Source: Protula sp. h YS-2021 (taxonomy: Eukaryota > Annelida > Polychaeta > Sabellida > Serpulidae). From it: DNA of 64,000 nt. The stretch's first letter is position 1, and each line of letters starts with the position of its first letter. The notes under the pieces were generated by a model. It was not told where the DNA came from, did not search any database, and saw nothing but the letters and a program-made list of their open reading frames with translations. The translations under genes were made by a program, and so were the position numbers. Of the stretch, positions 9,401-16,760 are shown in pieces. Where the stretch lies: NCBI GenBank assembly GCA_949752745.1, contig OX457027.1, forward strand, positions 90,727,720 to 90,791,719. The letters run 5' to 3'.

Positions 9401-10219
9401 ACGCTGTGGGTTTCTATCTGTTGAAGGGTGAAGGTGAGCCAGTACTGACCATAAGAAACACTTGTTGTCTTTATTCTGAATGTTTAACACAGCCTTTGTA
9501 TCCTTCACTCTCTTCGGCAGTTTGATATAACTGCTCGCTTCCAGAGGTGCTGATGTAGCTGTATGCACTTCAATATACAGGATGTTATCCAACACCCAGC
9601 CAGACCCTTGTCGCTCATGTTCATCAAACTTGGTAAACAATTCTTTATAGGCTTCTGGCAAGTCCTGTTCAATATCCTCTGGGTTGTAAGCTATATAGGT
9701 TCGACTGCTGATAAAAGCATTATCCACTTGTTCTACCATCACACCTTCAGCATTCGCCGTCAGTTTCTTGAAGCGTGCATGCACGACAATGTACCATTTC
9801 ATGCCATGGTTTAAGGTCTCCAACAAATGTCTCTTAATCCGATTCTCTTGTTGCCGCATTTCAAGTAATAAATCCGATCCATCTTCAGGCTCAAACCGTC
9901 TTTCCTGTGCATTTTCACCAAGACTCACTCTTCTCCCTCTCCCTACTTGTACTGTCTTTGGAAGCATCCTGCATACATGTGTGTCAAACGCTTCCATAGA
10001 TGCAAATATCTTTACACATTCACCGCAGAGGAACGGATCAGGTCTGATAATGCTATCTTCCATCGTCTTTTGTCTCTTCACTTCTATCTGCTGAACAAGC
10101 TCTTCTATAGCACGTTTCAACCTTGCTGGTTTACATGTATGTGCCACATACAAGTCCAGAAATGGAAATGTTCGTTTGCACTCATGACAAAACACTGATG
10201 TCTCTGAATTCATAGCCAT
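6428..10219 (-). CDS. Protein-primed family B DNA polymerase with zinc fingers and an endonuclease VII-like insert
   Basis: The protein is 1,263 aa from ATG 10219; the frame extends to 10273 only from a TTG. In order: two C2H2-like fingers (residues 10-29 and 63-83); a segment with DNKCFLWSVLAHLHP and later HYCLIKNFSRLM, possibly a Cys/His protease-like fold (uncertain); a third finger (373-395); Exo I with DFE at 429-431; a C-x2-C...DHDH...CN insert at 512-544 resembling recombination endonuclease VII; Exo II HNLRGYD (566-572); Exo III YLKSDVLLLADVF (about 714-726); motif A LDANNLYGWAM (813-823); motif B NNSVFGK (about 977-983); motif C SDTDS (1072-1076). All catalytic Asp are present. The last 39 residues are an Ala/Arg/Gly low-complexity tail. 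It replicates the element's DNA, presumably from a terminal protein. Confidence 0.95.
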   Translation of the reverse strand: MAMNSETSVFCHECKRTFPFLDLYVAHTCKPARLKRAIEELVQQIEVKRQKTMEDSIIRPDPFLCGECVKIFASMEAFDTHVCRMLPKTVQVGRGRRVSLGENAQERRFEPEDGSDLLLEMRQQENRIKRHLLETLNHGMKWYIVVHARFKKLTANAEGVMVEQVDNAFISSRTYIAYNPEDIEQDLPEAYKELFTKFDEHERQGSGWVLDNILYIEVHTATSAPLEASSYIKLPKRVKDTKAVLNIQNKDNKCFLWSVLAHLHPSTDRNPQRVHLYKVFENELKVEGMTFPTPTKDIPKFEKANDVSINVFGYEQEVVVPIQLSRNTSANSANSAREINLLLISNDKTRHYCLIKNFSRLMAYRTKYNGAMFYCFNCLHGFKRQDLLDKHREVCGKHGAQRLSFPKEPFIKFKNVAKQQRVPFVIYADFECFTKKHEEVRYQHHRPNSFAYVVVSQYETRAPVLYRGDNAVKVFLDHMVTERDRIVHGLQQPKEMVMTRADKEDFRTAVDCYICHEPLGADRVRDHDHINGKYRGAAHSECNLQFRFRKDQQGDKDSFIIPVFFHNLRGYDSHLIMEEIGKFKNETLTVIPNTVEKYIAFTMSNLKFTDSFQFMSTSLQKLVSNLAAEGKENFYHMTSHIHDSDQQELLLRKGVYPYDYVDEPSKFAETQLPSKDKFYSQLSGEGISDEDYAHAQKVWETFHCTTFGDYHDLYLKSDVLLLADVFENFRHVCLNTYELDPAHYYTAPGLSWDAMLKATKVKLELINDIDMYQMVEQGLRGGISVITHKYAKANNPYVAEYDPTKPTHYLMYLDANNLYGWAMSQSMPESGFMWVNEPESIDFMEVDEDDEIGYILEVDLEYPQTIHDCHNHYPVAPERKCVKVGELSEHSEKLRKDLNMKGKLSEKLIPNLCDKKKYVLHYRNLQQYVSLGLEVTKVHRAIMFAQSKWLAKYISLNTEKRKLAKNPFEKDFFKLMNNSVFGKTMENVRKRIHVELVHQEKRFKKVVAKPSFHQFRIFNEDLTAVHLHKVDLLLDKPIQVGFAILDLSKVLMFDFHYNYIMTKYPDAKLLFSDTDSLCYDIETDDIYKDMQEDANLFDTSDYPPNHFLHSNVNKKVLGKMKDETAGIPIEEFVGLRPKMYSMMYGGKEKHTAKGITYACQRRMKHEQYKDSLFNQTQMMVTGHTIRSYDHQIFSEKLRKVALSPFDDKRYVLNDGYSTLAHGHYKAARAARAAARAAAGAAAGAAARAAAARAARAAAAAATV
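6437..6545. repeat. GCC/CCGG-rich short tandem repeat at the 3' end of the polymerase gene
   Basis: Units such as CTGGCCGCC and CCGGCCGCTGCC repeat imperfectly and encode the Ala/Arg tail of the polymerase. The abrupt composition change suggests repeat expansion into or across the original 3' end. Confidence 0.7.
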
Positions 10220-10310
10220 CCTTGCTTGCTGCTGCTGCTGCTTGCTGTGCTGTGCTGCTGCTACCGCCGTCAACTACGAAAGACTGATGTGATGTTTCCC
10301 CCCCTCCCCT

Positions 10311-10318
10311 TTTTATAT
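10311..10318 (-). promoter_or_regulatory. TATA box of the polymerase gene
   Basis: TATATAAAA on the minus strand about 95 bp upstream of the ATG at 10219, followed by a C/G-rich tract. The spacing leaves room for a 5' leader of about 60 nt. Confidence 0.5.
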
Positions 10319-10330
10319 ACACGCACACAC

Positions 10331-10725
10331 AAAGAGACTGTTTGAAACTAAAAAAACAAATTTTATTCTTGCTTCTCAACATCAATACTTTTCCACTTAA
10401 CTATAACCACAAATATTTTCATGCAATAAAATATAACAAGTTAGCGTTTAAATGTAAAAAAAAAAAAATTAAAATTAAAAACAATTTAACGTTAAATACA
10501 AATGCTAAAAGATAAAACCAAAAAAACGTTAAACATAAGAGGTACACAAGATGAACTCGCAACACTATAAACACATAGAGTCTGTGCTAATATATTTAAA
10601 AACAATTTAACGTTAAAAATGTAAAATGTCATTCATAAACTGAAATGTCTAAAGTTCACTAAAAAACTCGCACTATACACAGCGCTGATGTATCCCCCCC
10701 CCCCCCAGTCCATGATGTTCAACTC
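10331..10725. other. AT-rich intergenic segment
   Basis: No gene is seen. The sequence AACAATTTAACGTTAAA recurs near 10481 and 10600, with AACGTTAAA half-copies between. A tract of C lies at about 10694-10706. It may hold the polyadenylation region of the - strand gene at 11275-11655 and part of the polymerase promoter region. Confidence 0.5.
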
Positions 10726-10970
10726 CAGTGTGTCCCGTAAGCAGCTTCTTTCACTCGAGACGGCCAACGAAACGAGACGGTAAAGCAAGTGGCACTGGTA
10801 GCGATTCCCAGTGGCCCAGTGTGTCCCGTAAGCAGCTTCTTTCACTCGAGACGGCCAACGAAACGAGACGGTAAAGCAAGTGGCACTGGTAGCGATTCCC
10901 AGTGGCCCAGTGTGTCCCGTAAGCAGCTTCTTTCACTCGAGACGGCCAACGAAACGAGACGGTGAAGCAA
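10726..10970. repeat. 91-bp tandem repeat, about 2.7 copies
   Basis: CAGTGTGTCCCGTAAGCAGC begins copies at 10726, 10817 and 10908 with a constant 91-bp period. Each contains TTTCACTCGAGACG, a motif that reappears in the regulatory modules to the right. The third copy runs into the truncated gene copy at 10975. Confidence 0.85.
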
Positions 10971-10974
10971 GTGA

Positions 10975-11128
10975 TATGTAACTGTCCTTCATATTCTAGC
11001 AAGCAAAAGTACCTGAAGCACTCGGTCGTTAGCGTGACCATGCCGCGGCCTTTCTTCCACACCCTGAATATGTGCGTCGGCTCCTCCACTGGTGGCAGCG
11101 GCTCTGCGCCTCTCCTTTTTACCAGCAC
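10975..11128 (-). pseudogene. Truncated copy of the 11275-11655 gene
   Basis: The region encodes FRVWKKGRGMVTLTTECFR followed by FCLLEYEGQLH, nearly identical to the middle of the 126-aa protein downstream. It has no ATG in frame (open only to a GTG), lacks the N-terminus and loses homology after about 50 residues, where it joins the 91-bp repeat. It reads as a partial tandem duplication. Confidence 0.65.
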
Positions 11129-11274
11129 GTCGGCTCACCACAATCGCATTGGTAGCGATAAAATTGGTTCATGCTGAATGGCCTCTTCGAACATTTAAAT
11201 GGATGAAAGTTATAATAGTTGAAGTTTTTTAACGCTGCCCCGCACCACCAGCAGCTTGTGCATTCCTCTTGTCC

Positions 11275-11655
11275 CTACAATCTCGCTGTGAACTTGTATG
11301 GTAGTAGCCCGCCGCAGGTCTTACAACAATAATGTCGCGGAGCATCATGCTTGACAGGGCAATTATGTAACTGTCCTTCATATTCTAGCAAGCAAAAGCA
11401 TCTGAAGCACTCGGTCGTTAGCGTGACCATGCCGCGGCCTTTCTTCCACACCCTGAATCTGCGCGTCTTCTCCCCCTCCTCCACTGGTGGCGGTACTGGT
11501 GCTACACTCGAAGGAAAATTTAAACTTTCTTCTAATGCATAGTTCATTTCAACTTTTGCTTCAGCTTTCCCCTTCTTATCCATCAACGGCATCACAATCC
11601 TAACTACTTCATCGGCTTTGAAACGGCTCAGGTCATCTATAGCTGGCGAGTTCAT
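11275..11655 (-). CDS. Zinc-ribbon-like accessory protein, 126 aa
   Basis: ATG is at 11655 with a TATA box at 11711-11718. The N-terminal half is plain and acidic/basic mixed with a Pro-rich linker (VAPVPPPVEE, residues 51-60). The C-terminal half has FRVWKKGRGMVTL and then CFRC (83-86), further Cys/His (99, 103, 108, 110) and CKTC (111-114), a spacing that could bind one or two zinc ions. I do not recognise the family. Its place among TATA-driven genes next to the polymerase suggests an early accessory function. It has been partly duplicated (10975-11128). Confidence 0.65.
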   Translation of the reverse strand: MNSPAIDDLSRFKADEVVRIVMPLMDKKGKAEAKVEMNYALEESLNFPSSVAPVPPPVEEGEKTRRFRVWKKGRGMVTLTTECFRCFCLLEYEGQLHNCPVKHDAPRHYCCKTCGGLLPYKFTARL

Positions 11656-11710
11656 CTTGTGTACCTCTTTGTGTGTGTACCTCTGGTGGCTACACTGACA
11701 ACAGCCTCAC

Positions 11711-11718
11711 TTATATAT
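11711..11718 (-). promoter_or_regulatory. TATA box of the 126-aa gene
   Basis: TATATAAG on the minus strand, 56-63 bp upstream of the ATG at 11655. Confidence 0.55.
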
Positions 11719-11719
11719 G

Positions 11720-11830
11720 AGTTCTGGGGGTGGGGGGGTGGGGGGGGTGGTCGACAACACAAATTCTAGGGGAGGGGTGGGGGGGGTGGTCGACAAGGAT
11801 TCTTGGGGAGGGGTGGGGGGGTGGTCTGAC
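11720..11830. repeat. G-rich tandem repeat with GTCGACAA
   Basis: About three units of a roughly 45-bp sequence containing GGGGTGGGGGGGTGGTC and GTCGACAA occur on +. Similar G-rich pieces recur at 12160-12225 and 13830-13850, before each copy of the promoter module. The G-runs could form quadruplexes on the + strand. Run lengths may be inexact. Confidence 0.6.
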
Positions 11831-12278
11831 GTGCTTTGCAATGCAACAATGCGGCACCCGTCTCGGCACACACATACCCTTTCACTCGAGACGTCTCGGC
11901 ACGCCATACCTTTTTTTCCCTAAAAACTCCCATTTACCATACACATATCATCCCCCCCCCCCCATCCCCCACATACACAACGTTTTCACCGGTAAAACCG
12001 GAAACATACTTTCTTTCACTCGCAATCATTGCAACTGCATCAAATGACGTTTCGCGACGTTTCGTTTATGCTAACATCCATTTCGTCAAGAAAAAATGTG
12101 TGTGCAACCTAACATAAGTTTCAAAAAAATGATCTTTTAACTGTTTCTTTGGTTGTATGGGGGAGGGGTGGGTGGGGTGGTCGTCTGTGTGTATTGACAA
12201 GGAGGGGTGGGGGGGTGGTCATCAACATATAACTAACATAAAATTCCCGCGTACATTCCCCTTTATATGAACCAGCTA

Positions 12279-12348
12279 GGGGAGCGAAAGTTTACCAATA
12301 GGAACGCTCCGTTAACGCTGCATTCTCATTGGTAAACTTTCGCTCCCC
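12279..12348. promoter_or_regulatory. Perfect 21-bp inverted repeat flanking a 28-bp spacer, promoter A
   Basis: The left arm (12279-12299) starts GGGGAGCGAAAG and ends ACCAAT; the right arm (12328-12348) is its exact complement. Each arm ends in a CCAAT box facing the spacer, and the spacer carries AGGAACGCTCC. The structure ends 10 bp before the TATA box, so it is a likely enhancer, repressor or replication-protein site. The arm sequence is kept exactly in promoter B. Confidence 0.8.
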
Positions 12349-12357
12349 TCTCCGCAC

Positions 12358-12364
12358 TATATAA
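12358..12364 (+). promoter_or_regulatory. TATA box, promoter A
   Basis: TATATAA within CACTATATAAGCTGC, 51-57 bp upstream of ATG 12415. An upstream ATG at 12381 (CCATGCCTCTCCAGC context) opens a 44-codon overlapping frame; the same upstream ATG is kept in promoter B. Confidence 0.75.
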
Positions 12365-12414
12365 GCTGCGGCTCGGCCCCATGCCTCTCCAGCTTTTTTG
12401 TGTGTTCACCCAAG

Positions 12415-13284
12415 ATGCAATACAAACAGGAATTTTTTACCGAGGAACGCCTGGTGGCTTACCATTTCTCAAGGAAAGACGCTGACTTGTGGGAAGAGGT
12501 CTACATCGACTACCAGGCGTTTCTCTATGATACATGGAGGGATTTTCAGTCTCAACACCAAGCAGAGTTCCATCGCTTTGGCAAGGCGGCTGAAAAAAGC
12601 CATCGGCGGCTGAAGAAAAGAAAAAGGAAACACCACACGTCCTCGTCGCCGTCGCAGCCGCCGCAGCCGCCGCAGCCGCCTTGCCAAGAAGAGGAAGAGG
12701 AAGAGGTGGATCCTCCTCCCACCCAAGTGACTTCGCTGCCGCCGCCGCCGCCAGCGTCGCTGCCGCCGCCGCCACCATCTCATCCGCAGCAAGCAGTTGA
12801 TGTTCAGAGCGTGCCGGTGGCACCTCCTACACAGCAGTGTATACAGGTTCAAGAATATAATACCCTTACATCAACTGCTGCTGAAGATGAGATAGTGACC
12901 GCTGTTGCTAGCATCTCCGACGATACGCAGACAACAACTTCCACAATCGACTGCACTTTCAGCCTTAGTAATGATTCAAAACTGGAGGAAGAAATAGAGA
13001 ACAACGCAGAACTCCAGCGTCTTATGTGTATGGTAGACGATTTACAAGGCATTGTATTTTGTGACTTCTGTCACCATCCTGTTCCTGGGGGCATGACCAC
13101 ACGCCAACACGAACAGAAATGTGCAGAAGCTATGAAATACGCACAACATTACTGCTGTCTACAGCGCAAAGATATTCATTCTACTAAGGCTGGAATTGCA
13201 GCACATAAAAGGAAGTGTGCCTGCACACAAATGACTAGCAACAGCGCCAACAGCGAAGCCTCTGGTAGTGGGAGCGGCACGTAG
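12415..13284 (+). CDS. Accessory protein with two C-terminal CCHC-type zinc fingers, 289 aa
   Basis: ATG is at 12415 (the frame reaches 12400 only through GTG). Residues 1-50 are conserved-looking and aromatic-rich (ADLWEEVYIDYQAFLYDTW). A basic nuclear-localisation-like run follows (RRLKKRKRKHH, about 64-74), then a long Pro/Gln/acidic low-complexity region encoded by CCG/CAG repeats. The C-terminus has a CDFC...H...C finger (Cys216, Cys219, His232, Cys236) and a second one with Cys247/248, His264 and Cys268. I do not recognise a family. Nuclear DNA or RNA binding is inferred from charge and fingers. It is driven by promoter module A. Confidence 0.75.
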   Translation: MQYKQEFFTEERLVAYHFSRKDADLWEEVYIDYQAFLYDTWRDFQSQHQAEFHRFGKAAEKSHRRLKKRKRKHHTSSSPSQPPQPPQPPCQEEEEEEVDPPPTQVTSLPPPPPASLPPPPPSHPQQAVDVQSVPVAPPTQQCIQVQEYNTLTSTAAEDEIVTAVASISDDTQTTTSTIDCTFSLSNDSKLEEEIENNAELQRLMCMVDDLQGIVFCDFCHHPVPGGMTTRQHEQKCAEAMKYAQHYCCLQRKDIHSTKAGIAAHKRKCACTQMTSNSANSEASGSGSGT

Positions 13285-13588
13285 AAACTAAAAGTGGGAG
13301 GAGGAGATCAACGACGCGGCGACACTGAAAATCCCTCCACGGCTGCCACCGGCAGCCACCCATTCTTACAAAATAAGCTAAACAAAAAAACCGTGTTTTG
13401 GTGTGTATGCATGAGAATGTGTGTGGGAAATGCTTTTTTAAAAAATAATCTCTCTGTCTCTCTGTCTCTCTCTCAACACCCCCTCGTTCACTCGAGACAC
13501 TCACGCCTTCTTTCAAAAAAACTCTCTCTGTCTCTCTCTGTCTCTCTCTCCACACCCCACCCCCGTCTCGGCGTACACACCCCCGTTC
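13285..13588. other. Intergenic, CT-rich
   Basis: No gene is seen. CTCTCTGTCTCTCT tracts occur at 13450-13475 and 13525-13555, with a similar tract again at 14815-14865. An ATAAGCTAAACAAAAAAACCG stretch, here noted as AATAAGC at about 13372, recurs as AATAAGC near 14744 after the next gene. Thus the 3' flank is duplicated as well. Confidence 0.5.
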
Positions 13589-13910
13589 ACTCGAGACGTC
13601 TCGGCACGCCATACCTTTTTTTTTCCCTAAAAACTCCCATTTACCATACACATATCATCCCCCCCCCCCCCATCCCCCACATACACAACGTTTTCACCGG
13701 TAAAACCGGAAACATACTTTCTTTCACTCGCAATCATTGCAACTGCATCAAATGACGTTTCGCGACGTTTCGTTTATGCTAACATCCATTTCGTCAAGAA
13801 AAATGATCTTTTAACTCTTCTTTGGTTGTAGGGGGAGGGGGGGGGGGTGGTCATCAACATATAACTAACATAAAATTCTCGGGTACACTCCCTTTTATAT
13901 GAACCAGCTA

Positions 13911-14040
13911 GGGGAGCGAAAGTTTACCAATAGGAACGCTCCTTTGACCACACACTTTTCGTCCAAGCATTTCGCACTTTCTCTCGCCAATAGGGACGCT
14001 CCTTTAACGTAGCATTCTCATTGGTAAACTTTCGCTCCCC
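13911..14040. promoter_or_regulatory. Same 21-bp inverted repeat with enlarged spacer, promoter B
   Basis: The arms at 13911-13931 and 14020-14040 are identical to those of promoter A. The spacer is 88 bp instead of 28 bp and contains a second CCAATAG-GACGCTCC unit (13987-14002). Confidence 0.78.
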
Positions 14041-14049
14041 TCTCCGCAC

Positions 14050-14056
14050 TATATAA
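14050..14056 (+). promoter_or_regulatory. TATA box, promoter B
   Basis: TATATAA in CACTATATAAGCTGC, 55-61 bp upstream of ATG 14111. An upstream ATG (CCATGCCTCTCCAGC) at about 14069 opens an overlapping frame, as in promoter A. Confidence 0.72.
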
Positions 14057-14110
14057 GCTGCTGCTCAACCATGCCTCTCCAGCCTTTGCAAGCCTTCATC
14101 GCCAGCAGCA

Positions 14111-14668
14111 ATGGAATTCGAACAGCATTTTGATTGTCAACTTGAAGTGAACTGTGTGCGGACATACAACGATTTTCCTTTAAAGGTCCTTCACGATGAG
14201 CCGTACAGGGAATTCTTCTGGGAAATCTTTCCCAACCCGACGAAGTATAATGTTGTATGTGTGCCAATCACATACAACAGGATGATTACAGTTGGGGAGA
14301 AAATTCGGGACATACATGAAGGGGACTATAGCAATGCATTCCTCAGACTCAACATCTTGGGTGAAGCCATGCCGTCAATGCAGGAAGATGAAGAGTACCC
14401 TGGGTGGATGAGGTACTATTACCTCACAGATCTCGCCATCTGCCCAGGGTGCAATCAACCAATGCAGTTCAGCAAAAGCATATCTTCACCCTGCGGACAC
14501 CTCGCCTGCCTCCATTGCACAGTCAGCGCGGCATTGGCTGGGGCGCTAAACGACAATTACTTCATGCGTTGCTTAAATTGCAACCAAAAATGCAGCTGCT
14601 ATGTCTTTGCGCCCCAGCAAATGTCCGAATGCGGCAGACAAGTTAGAGATACCATCCACTTTAACTAA
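14111..14668 (+). CDS. RING-type zinc-finger protein, 185 aa
   Basis: The protein has an N-terminal domain of about 100 residues with no recognised motif, then a RING-like set: Cys111, Cys114, Cys128, His130, Cys133, Cys136, Cys154 and Cys157 (CPGC, CGHLACLHC, CLNC). The pattern C-x2-C-x13-C-x-H-x2-C-x2-C-x17-C-x2-C fits RING E3 ubiquitin ligases, so a role in redirecting host ubiquitination is likely but inferred. Overlapping frames are shadows. It follows promoter module B and is the last gene of the element. Confidence 0.8.
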   Translation: MEFEQHFDCQLEVNCVRTYNDFPLKVLHDEPYREFFWEIFPNPTKYNVVCVPITYNRMITVGEKIRDIHEGDYSNAFLRLNILGEAMPSMQEDEEYPGWMRYYYLTDLAICPGCNQPMQFSKSISSPCGHLACLHCTVSAALAGALNDNYFMRCLNCNQKCSCYVFAPQQMSECGRQVRDTIHFN

Positions 14669-14814
14669 AAAAAAAATAAACCTTCAGTGAGGAGCTTGTC
14701 TCCTGGCCGCGGGCGGCGCCGCTCGCGGCCGCCAACTTTTAAAAAATAAGCAAACAAACCGTGTCTTTCCAAAGTATGCATGAGAGAATGGGAAATGCTT
14801 TTTAAAAAAAAAAA

Positions 14815-15075
14815 CTCTCTCTCTGTCTCTCTCTGTCTCTCTCTGTCTCTCTCTGTCTCTCTCTCCACACCCCCGTCTCGGCACGGCACATACCCTTTCA
14901 CTCGAGACGTCTCGGCTTTTTTTTTTTTTTTCACAAGCACCCCCCCCCATACCATTATACCATTCTACACACAACCTTTCACAATCCTTCCACCGGAAAC
15001 ATACTTTTCGCTCGCAATCGCTCGCTATCGCAATCCTTGCATCATCCCTGCATCATATGACGTTTTCTTTCGTCA
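14815..15075. repeat. CT tract and degenerate third copy of the regulatory module
   Basis: CTCTCTGTCTCT repeats are followed by CACTCGAGACGTCTCGGC, a C-run, CCACCGGAAACATAC, CTCGCAATCG and ATATGACGTTTTC. These are the same blocks in the same order as modules A and B but shortened, and with no inverted repeat or TATA box after them. Confidence 0.6.
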
Positions 15076-15082
15076 CACTCTA

Positions 15083-15186
15083 TCGTAAGAGTTCTGCCAC
15101 ACGGCACAATGTGTGGTAGAACTCTTACCCAAAAAGTGTGGTAGAACTCTTAAGACTTATATAATAAAAAATGTGGTAGAACTCTT
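15083..15186. repeat. Short inverted and direct repeats, possible right terminus of the Maverick
   Basis: GTAAGAGTTCTGCCACAC is followed by its near-complement GTGTGGTAGAACTCTTAC, and TGTGGTAGAACTCTTA then repeats twice more. Read inward on the minus strand the unit begins AGAGTTCTACC; Maverick ends typically begin with AG. The left terminus needed to prove this is outside the window. Confidence 0.35.
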
Positions 15187-15189
15187 ATT

Positions 15190-15750
15190 TATACCCTACT
15201 ATTTATACACAACATATATATCCCCTAAAAGATCAGCTGTTTTATAACAGCGAGTGCAGCCTCTGTACAAATAGTCTTTAAAGCCACAATGCCTGACTAA
15301 TTAGTACTGAATATAATGTCCTTGGATAACTAATTGAATTTTGAAACAGTGGTAAAAACAAAAAAATGTGACAAAGCTATAGACTACACCCCTTAGCGCA
15401 AAGATCCTATATGTTGAGCTAAGTTGTAGGCATCCAAAAAATATAGCCACAGGACAATCTCTAGGAGTAGCCCACCACCATGGTTCCCATATGTACTAAA
15501 ATGAAACAGTAATTAGAATGATCTATCGAAACAGGAAGTAAGTTGATGTGTCTTACGAAAAAACAAAACTTAAAAAATAAGCCAGTTCGCACTTTGACTT
15601 TTTGCTGAAAAGGTTTTGCCTTTCGGCTGAATTCAGTTGGGATAAGGATATAAAGAAATGACAGAAAAAACGGCAAAAATCAACAAAATTCCGTTTTGCC
15701 AGAAACATATTCACATGTCTGCCATGTCAGTAACAAAAGGGACCGAATAA
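15190..15750. other. No gene seen
   Basis: Unique-looking AT-rich sequence without convincing ORFs or repeats. Confidence 0.5.
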
Positions 15751-15925
15751 TTAGTCCCAGCGGACCCTTTCTATCAACCAAGGACAGAAAGGGTCACAGT
15801 TCCTGCAATAGAATTGGCCATTGATCTCAATTTTCGAGGCTCTTGATCTTTCGGCGCACGTTCAACCACACCGAGGCTCGAACTGGCAGGCTTTTTCTTT
15901 AAAAGCACACTGAGAAGTATGAGTA
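15751..15925. mobile_element. Partial copy of TA-flanked MITE (family 1)
   Basis: It starts TTAGTCCCAGCGGACCC and continues with the AAAGGGTCACAGTTCCT half-hairpin and TTTCGGCGCACGTTCAA, as in the full copy at 17758. It is truncated after the CACACTGAGAAGTA segment. Confidence 0.7.
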
Positions 15926-15974
15926 CCCTGAGCTCCAAGTCAGCTCTTCATTATTTCAGTGTTGCCACACTATA

Positions 15975-16760
15975 CTTTTTTTTTTGAAAAATGGCCTTAA
16001 ATACTTTTTTTTATACTTTTATACTTTTTTTATACTTTTTTTTGCCTTCATACTTTTTTATACTTTTTTTTTTGGAATCACGAAAAAAAAAACTTTTTTT
16101 TATTTCTTAATTCCTTTCAGGAAAAATGTTTCTCTCTCCGAAAATAAATACGTTTTACTATTTTCCTTGTTTAATTTTTTTTTTTTTTTTTGCTTATAAA
16201 AGTATTTGCTGTTTGCTTATGTATTTTTATACTTTTTTGCCTTTATTCTTTTTTTATACTTTACTGTACTTTTTTCAATTTCTGCATTCCTTTCAGGAAA
16301 ATATTTCCCTCTCCGACACTAACGACGTTTTACCATTTTCCTTGTTTCCATTTTTGTTTCCTTATAAAAGTATATACTTTTTTACTTATGTATTGGTATT
16401 GGTTATTAAAAGTAATATCAAAAGGTGACCTTTAGATCACGAGCAGATGCTCACTTGTTAACAATAATAGAGAGAAATACCAGAGAAATACCTCTAAAAA
16501 TTGCCCTTTGAACATCGCTTTCCAATTTTTTAAGCTCCTTTTATTAAGTATTATATTTTTTTTAGGGTTGACCATGTAGGTATTGTTTGTGACATACCAA
16601 CAATCACCACTACATAAGTAATGATGGTATAAATAAATGCGAGCGCCGAAGGCGCGAGCCGAAAAATTTTGCCCTAAAAAATACTTTTTTTATACTTTTT
16701 TTTTTTTAAATACTTTTAAAAATACTTTTTTAATACTTTTTTTCATTGCAAAGTGAGTGG
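15975..16760. repeat. T-rich low-complexity region with TATACTTTTTT repeats
   Basis: ATACTTTTTT units recur many times. Two copies of a block of about 180 bp containing ATTCCTTTCAGGAAAA and TCTCTCCGA (16110 and 16287) lie in it. ORFs here are artefacts of poly-T. Confidence 0.7.

Larger units (their letters stand above)
11880..12364 (+). promoter_or_regulatory. Duplicated regulatory module, copy A
   Basis: This stretch of about 480 bp is repeated at 13589-14056. Shared blocks in order are: CACTCGAGACGTCTCGGCACGC, given here as CTCGAGACGTCTCGG; a C-run; CAACGTTTTCACCGG; TTTCACTCGCAATCATTGC; ATGACGTTTCGCGACG; the inverted repeat; and the TATA box. It lies directly upstream of the zinc-finger gene at 12415. 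Confidence 0.8.
13589..14056 (+). promoter_or_regulatory. Duplicated regulatory module, copy B
   Basis: This is the second copy of the module at 11880-12364, collinear and nearly identical through the CTCGAGACGTCTCGG, CACCGGTAAAACCGG and TTTCGCGACGTTTCG blocks. It has a shorter G-rich part and an extra segment of about 60 bp in the spacer of the inverted repeat with another CCAATAGGGACGCTCC. It drives the RING protein gene at 14111. Confidence 0.8.
1..15190. mobile_element. Maverick/Polinton (endogenous adintovirus-like) element, left end outside window
   Basis: The set of genes is diagnostic: an integrase chromodomain tail, an A32/FtsK-type packaging ATPase, single and double jelly-roll capsid proteins, an adenain-like protease and a protein-primed family B polymerase. 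This combination is known from Maverick/Polinton elements and adintoviruses. The structural genes run on + from 1 to 4803, the PC4-like genes and polymerase on - from 10219 to 4943, and accessory genes fill 11.2-14.7 kb. The left terminus is outside the window, so no inverted repeat or target duplication can be tested. The right limit is a guess, placed at short inverted and direct repeats near 15.08-15.19 kb. All core ORFs are open, so the insertion looks young or functional. Confidence 0.9.

Noticed and set aside
10220..10273. 18-residue N-terminal extension of the polymerase
   Set aside because: Opens only with TTG and consists of a Gln-rich CTG-repeat translation; ATG 10219 is the better start.
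12437..12852. Two overlapping minus ORFs of about 128 codons
   Set aside because: Antisense shadows of the CCG/CAG-repeat part of the zinc-finger gene.
14665..14974. Two minus ORFs of 96 codons rich in Arg/Glu
   Set aside because: They translate the CT-rich tract and homopolymer runs; no conserved feature.
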